A stretch of DNA of 19,359 nucleotides from Desulfovibrionaceae bacterium UBA3823 (GTDB lineage: Bacteria; Desulfobacterota; Desulfovibrionia; Desulfovibrionales; Desulfovibrionaceae). The notes under the pieces were generated by a model that saw only the letters and a list, made by a program, of their open reading frames with translations, was not told where the DNA came from and ran no database searches. Numbering within the stretch: the first letter of the stretch is position 1; the number at the start of each line of letters is the position of its first letter. Shown piece by piece: positions 15,470 through 19,359 of the stretch. The position numbers and the translations under genes are program-made. The stretch covers positions 1 to 19,359 of the forward strand of contig DFDR01000242.1 of the NCBI GenBank assembly GCA_002369295.1, given 5' to 3'.

Positions 15470-18292
15470 ATGAAGACGGCAAGCGAACGCCAGGCCGGCT
15501 CTGCCGAAGCCAGGCCGGCAGCAGAAGCGCGGCAGGAAAGCGCTGTCCCCGGCAGCGCGGGGCCTGCGGGCAGCGACACTGAACAGTCCTCTGCCTGCAC
15601 CTGCTCCTGCGGGTGCGGATGCCGCGAGAACGGCGAAAGCCCTGTCCCTGTCCCTGCCCCTGCCGGCGCGACAAGCGGCACATGCGGCTTCGCCATGGCC
15701 GTCTTCGACGTGCCGGACATGGACTGTCCCGTCGAGGAGGCCATGGTGCGCAACGCCCTGCAGGGCATCCCCGGCACCGGCCAGATCGACGTTGACCTGG
15801 CCCAGCGCCAGGTGCGCGTCGCCCACGATCCCTGCCGCCTGCAGGACATGGTTCTGGCGCTGGACAAGCTCGGGCTCGGCGCCAGGCTGAACTGGCAGGA
15901 AGCCCCGGCAACGCTCTTCGAAGTGCCGGACATGGACTGCCCCGTCGAGGGCGCCATGGTGCGGGACGCCCTGCAGGGCCTCTCCGGCGCAGGCCAGATC
16001 GACATTGACCTAGCCCAGCGCCAGGTGCGCGTCGTCCACGATCCTCTGGCGCTGGAAGACGTTGCCCTGGCGCTGGACAAGCTCGGGCTTGGCGCCGGCG
16101 TGAGCGGGAAGGAAGCCTGCGAGTCGCGCTTCCTTGTCCCCGGAATGGACTGCCCTGTCGAGCAGGGACAGGTGGAAGCGGCCCTTGCGGGACTGCCCGG
16201 AGTCTTCAGCGCAGCCTGCAGCCTCGAGGACGCCTCGGTGCTCGTCCGCCACGCGCCCTCGGCCCTGTGGCTTGCCGCGGGCCGGCTCCATGCCCTCGGC
16301 TTCGGCGCCCGCCTCGAGCGGACCGGCGCCGAAGCGGGCTGCCAGCCCCTTGCGTCCGGCGCTGCGGCCGCCTCCTCTGGCACGCCCCCAATCCCTTGGA
16401 AGAAGCTGCTGGCAGGCGGCCTCATGGCAGCCCTTGCCGAAGCCTGCGCCTTTGCCGCCGAAGGAGGCCTTGCCCTCTGGGAGGGCTGCGCCCGGCACCT
16501 GCCCCTGCTCGCACTCGGCTTCTCGCTCTGCGCGGCCGCCCTCTGCGGACTTGGCATCTTCAGGCGCGGCTGGGCAGCGGCCCGGCACCTTGCGCTCAAC
16601 ATGAACGTCCTCATGAGCGTTGCCATCCTCGGCGCCATCGCCCTTGGCGAGTATCCGGAGGCGGCCATGGTCGCGGTGCTCTTCGAGCTTGCCGAGGCCA
16701 TCGAGGCAAAGACCTCGGGGCACGCCCGGGACGCCGTGGCCAGGCTGCTGGACGCCGTCCCGGCAGCGGCTGAGGTGAAGCAGGAAGACGGTTCCTGGAA
16801 GATCGTGGATCCGGCCAGCGTCAAGGCGGGAAGCCTCGTGCGCGTCAAGCCCGGCGAACGCATCCCCCTGGACGGCACCGTTGCCGACGGCGCCAGCCAG
16901 GTGGACCAGTCCCCCATCACCGGCGAGAGCATGCCCGTCTCCAAGGGGCCGGGCGACAGGGTCTTTGCCGGCACCGTCAATCTGGCAGGCGCCTTCGACT
17001 TCACGGCCACGGCCCAGGCTTCGGGCACCACCCTCGCCCGCATCGTCCGGGCCGTGGAAGAAGCCAGGCGCTCCCGCGCCCCTGTGGAGCGGCTCGTCGA
17101 TGCCTTTGCCCGCTGGTACACGCCAGCCGTCTTCCTGCTGGCCCTGGCGGCGGCCATTCTCCTGCCGCTGGCGCTGGGCTGGGCCTGGGAGGAGGCTGCG
17201 CGGACAAGCCTCGTGCTCCTTGTCACCGCCTGCCCCTGCGCCCTTGTCATTTCGACGCCGGCCACGCTGGCGGCCGGCATGGCGGCCGCGGCCAGAAAGG
17301 GCATTCTGATCAAGGGCGCAAGCTTCCTTGAGACAGGCAGAAAGCTCTCCTGCCTCTGCCTCGACAAGACCGGCACCCTCACCGAAGGCAGGCCCGTGCA
17401 GACAGATTTTGCGGCCACGGGCACCCTTGACGCGGCAAGGGCGCGCAGCCTCGCCTGCTCGCTGGCTGCCCGATCCAGCCACCCCGTCTCCAAGGCCATT
17501 GCGGACAAGGCGGCCGAAGACGGCGTTGCCCGCCTCCACGTCGACCGCTTCGTGGCCCTGCCGGGTCTTGGCATCGAAGGCGATATCGGCGGCGAGACCT
17601 GGCGCCTTGGCGGACGGAAGCTGCTGGCACGGCTTGAAGGCGAAGGCTCGGAAGCGGATCCCTCGCCCGCCATGGCGCAGGTCCTGCGGCTCGAGGCCGA
17701 AGGCAAGACGCCCGCCGTCCTGACCGGTCCCGGCGGCGCAGAGGCCGTCTTCGCAGTGGCCGACGGCCTGCGGGAAACGAGCGCTGAGGCCGTAGCCGCG
17801 CTTCGCCGGCTCGGGGTTGCGTCCATCATGCTCACGGGCGACAGCGAACAGGCTGCCAGCGCCATAGCCCGGCGCGCCGGCATAGCCGAAGCCAGGGCCG
17901 CCCTCCTGCCCCAGGACAAGCTCGATGCCATTGCCGAGCTCAAGCAGAAGGGCGCCTGCGTCGGCATGGTCGGCGACGGCATCAACGACGCGCCGGCCCT
18001 CGCCCTGGCCGACATCGGCTTCGCCATGGGCGCCTGCGGCACGGCGCAGGCCATCGAGACCGCCGACGTCGCCCTCATGGACGACGACCTCGGCAAGGTG
18101 CCCCAGTTCATCCGCCTCGCCCGCGGCACCTTCGCCCTCGTGGCGGAAAACATCGTCTTCGCCCTGGGCGTCAAGGCTGCCTTCTTTGGCCTTGCCTTCG
18201 CCGGCATCGCCACCATGTGGATGGCCGTCTTCGCCGACGTGGGCACCACGATCATCGTGGTGCTCAACGGCCTGCGGGCGCTTCGAAAGTAG
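15470..18292 (+). CDS. cadA: Heavy-metal P1B-type ATPase (Cd/Zn/Pb efflux), CadA/ZntA type, with three N-terminal metal-binding domains
   Basis: This inner-membrane pump uses ATP to export soft divalent metals. ATG 15470 is chosen because AGGAGG lies five bases upstream; the GTG at 15464 overlaps it. The 940-residue protein opens with an alternating cysteine cluster (C43, C45, C47, C49, C51). Three HMA-like domains follow at about 77-142, 148-213 and 219-284. Each has MDCPVE (cysteines C86, C157, C228) instead of the common CxxC, a known variant in CadA-like pumps. The P-type core has TGES near 485 (actuator), the transport motif C588-P-C590, phosphorylation site D632 in DKTGTLT, the SSHP motif, and GDGINDAP. 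The last helix has FADVGTT...NGLRAL, matching the Zn/Cd/Pb class. It is divergent from cadR and controlled by the MerR-type promoter. Confidence 0.96.
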   Translation: MKTASERQAGSAEARPAAEARQESAVPGSAGPAGSDTEQSSACTCSCGCGCRENGESPVPVPAPAGATSGTCGFAMAVFDVPDMDCPVEEAMVRNALQGIPGTGQIDVDLAQRQVRVAHDPCRLQDMVLALDKLGLGARLNWQEAPATLFEVPDMDCPVEGAMVRDALQGLSGAGQIDIDLAQRQVRVVHDPLALEDVALALDKLGLGAGVSGKEACESRFLVPGMDCPVEQGQVEAALAGLPGVFSAACSLEDASVLVRHAPSALWLAAGRLHALGFGARLERTGAEAGCQPLASGAAAASSGTPPIPWKKLLAGGLMAALAEACAFAAEGGLALWEGCARHLPLLALGFSLCAAALCGLGIFRRGWAAARHLALNMNVLMSVAILGAIALGEYPEAAMVAVLFELAEAIEAKTSGHARDAVARLLDAVPAAAEVKQEDGSWKIVDPASVKAGSLVRVKPGERIPLDGTVADGASQVDQSPITGESMPVSKGPGDRVFAGTVNLAGAFDFTATAQASGTTLARIVRAVEEARRSRAPVERLVDAFARWYTPAVFLLALAAAILLPLALGWAWEEAARTSLVLLVTACPCALVISTPATLAAGMAAAARKGILIKGASFLETGRKLSCLCLDKTGTLTEGRPVQTDFAATGTLDAARARSLACSLAARSSHPVSKAIADKAAEDGVARLHVDRFVALPGLGIEGDIGGETWRLGGRKLLARLEGEGSEADPSPAMAQVLRLEAEGKTPAVLTGPGGAEAVFAVADGLRETSAEAVAALRRLGVASIMLTGDSEQAASAIARRAGIAEARAALLPQDKLDAIAELKQKGACVGMVGDGINDAPALALADIGFAMGACGTAQAIETADVALMDDDLGKVPQFIRLARGTFALVAENIVFALGVKAAFFGLAFAGIATMWMAVFADVGTTIIVVLNGLRALRK
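15700..16125 (+). repeat. Tandem 213-bp duplication encoding the first two metal-binding domains of CadA
   Basis: The DNA encoding the first HMA domain (starting near 15711) and the second (starting near 15924) is similar over about 190 bp with a 213-bp (71-codon) offset. Shared runs include those encoding VPDMDCPVE, LAQRQVRV and LALDKLGLGA. The third domain (from about 16135) is clearly diverged. The pattern points to a recent internal duplication. Confidence 0.85.
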
Positions 18293-18337
18293 CCGGCAGA
18301 GAACGTTCAGCCCCATTCGGCGCAGGAGGGCGAAACC

Positions 18338-18353
18338 GCCGGCTTCTGCCGGC
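18338..18353. terminator. Small GC hairpin between cadA and the Rpn-family gene
   Basis: GCCGGC (18338-18343) and GCCGGC (18348-18353) form a 6-bp stem with a TTCT loop, 45 bp after the cadA stop and before the converging Rpn-family gene. There is no T-run. It may be a weak terminator. Confidence 0.3.
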
Positions 18354-18425
18354 ATGCTCAAAATCCCCTGCCAGATCCTGCCCTTCCGTTTCTAACCGGT
18401 GGACTGGCTGCTGGCTCGGGATATC

Positions 18426-19359
18426 CTAAGCTCCCTGTCCGCAGGCGGCGCTGCGCAGAGCCTTCTCCATGCTGGGAAGCAAGGCGCGCAGGTCTTCTGC
18501 CTCGCTTGCCTGCTCCAGCAGGGACTCCAGAAGGTCTGGACTGACCGCGTTGGCAATGAGAATCTGGAACGTCTCGGGAACGTCGCCAAGCCGCTTTTGC
18601 AGACCTTTGACAAGAAGCCTGCGGAGCGTCTTGACTTCACCCCTGGCCTCGCCCCTGGCCTCGCCAACGGCCTCGTGCTTGGCAATCCATTTTTGGATAT
18701 TGCTTTCCATGAAACTATTCACTCCCTGCAAGCTATCAATGGCTTTCAGCTGCTTTTCTGTGGCAAACCCATCACGCTGCAGCACCGTGTATGAGACCCA
18801 CGCCGCAATGGCATGGTTGAGGCCTGCGTACTCGGGACCGGCGAGCCTGACCGCGCACTCTGCCACGATGCGCTGTACTTCCTCAGGAAATGCGGCCTGC
18901 TCCAGACGAATGAAGAGGGATGCCAGGCCTGGCCTTGCTGCAATGTCCTCCTTGGCGATTCGACGCTCGTCAATTACATAATACTTGTACTTGGGCTGAA
19001 ACTCAAGCACGGACTCAGGCCATGGACTCAGCAGGGACGAGAGATCGAATGGTTCGTTCCAAGGCTCCTCTCCACTGTAGATCACCAGCGGAAAGACAGG
19101 CGGAAGGCCTGTCTCTCTGGATGCCGTTCCCGAGTCTCTCAGCTGAAGCCAGAGCGCGGTCGTGTAGTTGAGCAGCCTCACCGCCATCAGGGAATCCCTC
19201 TTCCGCTGGGCCTCAATCATGACATAGAGGTAGGCATCGGCGCCTCTCCACTTGACCTTCCAAATCACGTCGTTCTCGCGGCTGTGGAGATCGTCGGAGA
19301 CGAAGGATCCGGAGACGAGTTCAAGCGTTGCCATGTCCATGTCGGCAACGAAGCCGGCA
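18426..19359 (-). CDS. Rpn-family (PD-(D/E)XK nuclease / YhgA-like transposase) protein, 5' end beyond window
   Basis: About 310 residues are visible, ending at TAG 18428-18426. Rpn proteins are DNA endonucleases that promote RecA-independent recombination and resemble transposases. The visible start shows LELVSGSFVSDDLHSRENDVIWKVKW and then AYLYVMIEAQRK, which matches the family's nuclease core (an acidic residue followed by ExQ). The middle has LPLVIYSGEEPW-type sequence (here FPLVIYSGEEPWNEP). The C-terminal part contains GEARGEARGEVKTLRRLL and QKRLGDVP, a common family tail. An ATG at 19340 is possible, but the frame remains open and family-like (AGFVAD before it) to the edge, so the true start is probably outside. 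It is convergent with cadA. Confidence 0.85.
   Translation of the reverse strand, partial: AGFVADMDMATLELVSGSFVSDDLHSRENDVIWKVKWRGADAYLYVMIEAQRKRDSLMAVRLLNYTTALWLQLRDSGTASRETGLPPVFPLVIYSGEEPWNEPFDLSSLLSPWPESVLEFQPKYKYYVIDERRIAKEDIAARPGLASLFIRLEQAAFPEEVQRIVAECAVRLAGPEYAGLNHAIAAWVSYTVLQRDGFATEKQLKAIDSLQGVNSFMESNIQKWIAKHEAVGEARGEARGEVKTLRRLLVKGLQKRLGDVPETFQILIANAVSPDLLESLLEQASEAEDLRALLPSMEKALRSAACGQGA

Noticed and set aside
15355..18267. 970-codon minus-strand frame opposite cadA
   Set aside because: Ser/Ala/Arg-rich shadow of a clearly recognisable P-type ATPase.

Overview
The window reads as a GC-rich, gene-dense bacterial chromosome segment from a Gram-negative organism: it has a type I-secreted repeat adhesin, a short cobalamin-dependent methionine synthase without a reactivation domain, and a MerR-controlled metal efflux ATPase. 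The short MetH plus Rpn and RTX-type proteins would suit a Desulfovibrionaceae-like gut proteobacterium, but this is a guess from gene content; there is no rRNA or other marker in the window.

Layout. (1) 1-4938, minus strand: the N-terminal 1646 residues of a giant VCBS/T1SS-143 repeat adhesin that continues past the left edge. (2) 4939-5427: an AT-rich upstream region plus a strong GC hairpin. (3) 5428-5925, minus strand: the C-terminal end of a second RTX protein, cut off by an insertion sequence. (4) 5926-8642: a complete IS21-family element (istA, istB, imperfect 28-bp terminal inverted repeats) carrying a large 19-bp-stem hairpin in its 3' non-coding part. It has no target duplication, and the missing part of the RTX gene is not on its right side, so the junction looks like a deletion or rearrangement scar. 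(5) 8643-13104, minus strand: two tandem methionine-synthase paralogs. The upstream one (586 aa) ends exactly where the cobalamin module should begin; the downstream one (806 aa) carries that module. (6) 13105-13461: divergent control region with an AT-rich palindrome near the metH-like gene and a TGGCA-N5-TGCCA dyad near the araC-type gene. (7) 13462-14418, plus strand: AraC-family regulator. (8) 14715-18292: a divergent Cd/Pb/Zn module, made of a cadR-like MerR regulator (minus), a textbook MerR promoter with a 19-bp spacer, and a CadA/ZntA-type P-type ATPase (plus) with three MDCPVE metal-binding domains and a Cys-X-Cys cluster. (9) 18426-19359, minus strand: an Rpn/PD-(D/E)XK nuclease-transposase family protein whose start lies beyond the right edge.

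Functionally these are separate cassettes: surface adhesion by type I secretion, a mobile element that damaged a neighbouring secreted protein, methionine synthesis (one-carbon and corrinoid chemistry), and metal detoxification. I found no wholly new multi-gene system. The observations most worth a second look are the metH-like paralog lacking its corrinoid module next to an intact copy, the IS21 junction with its internal hairpin, and the duplicated, cysteine-rich N-terminus of the metal ATPase.
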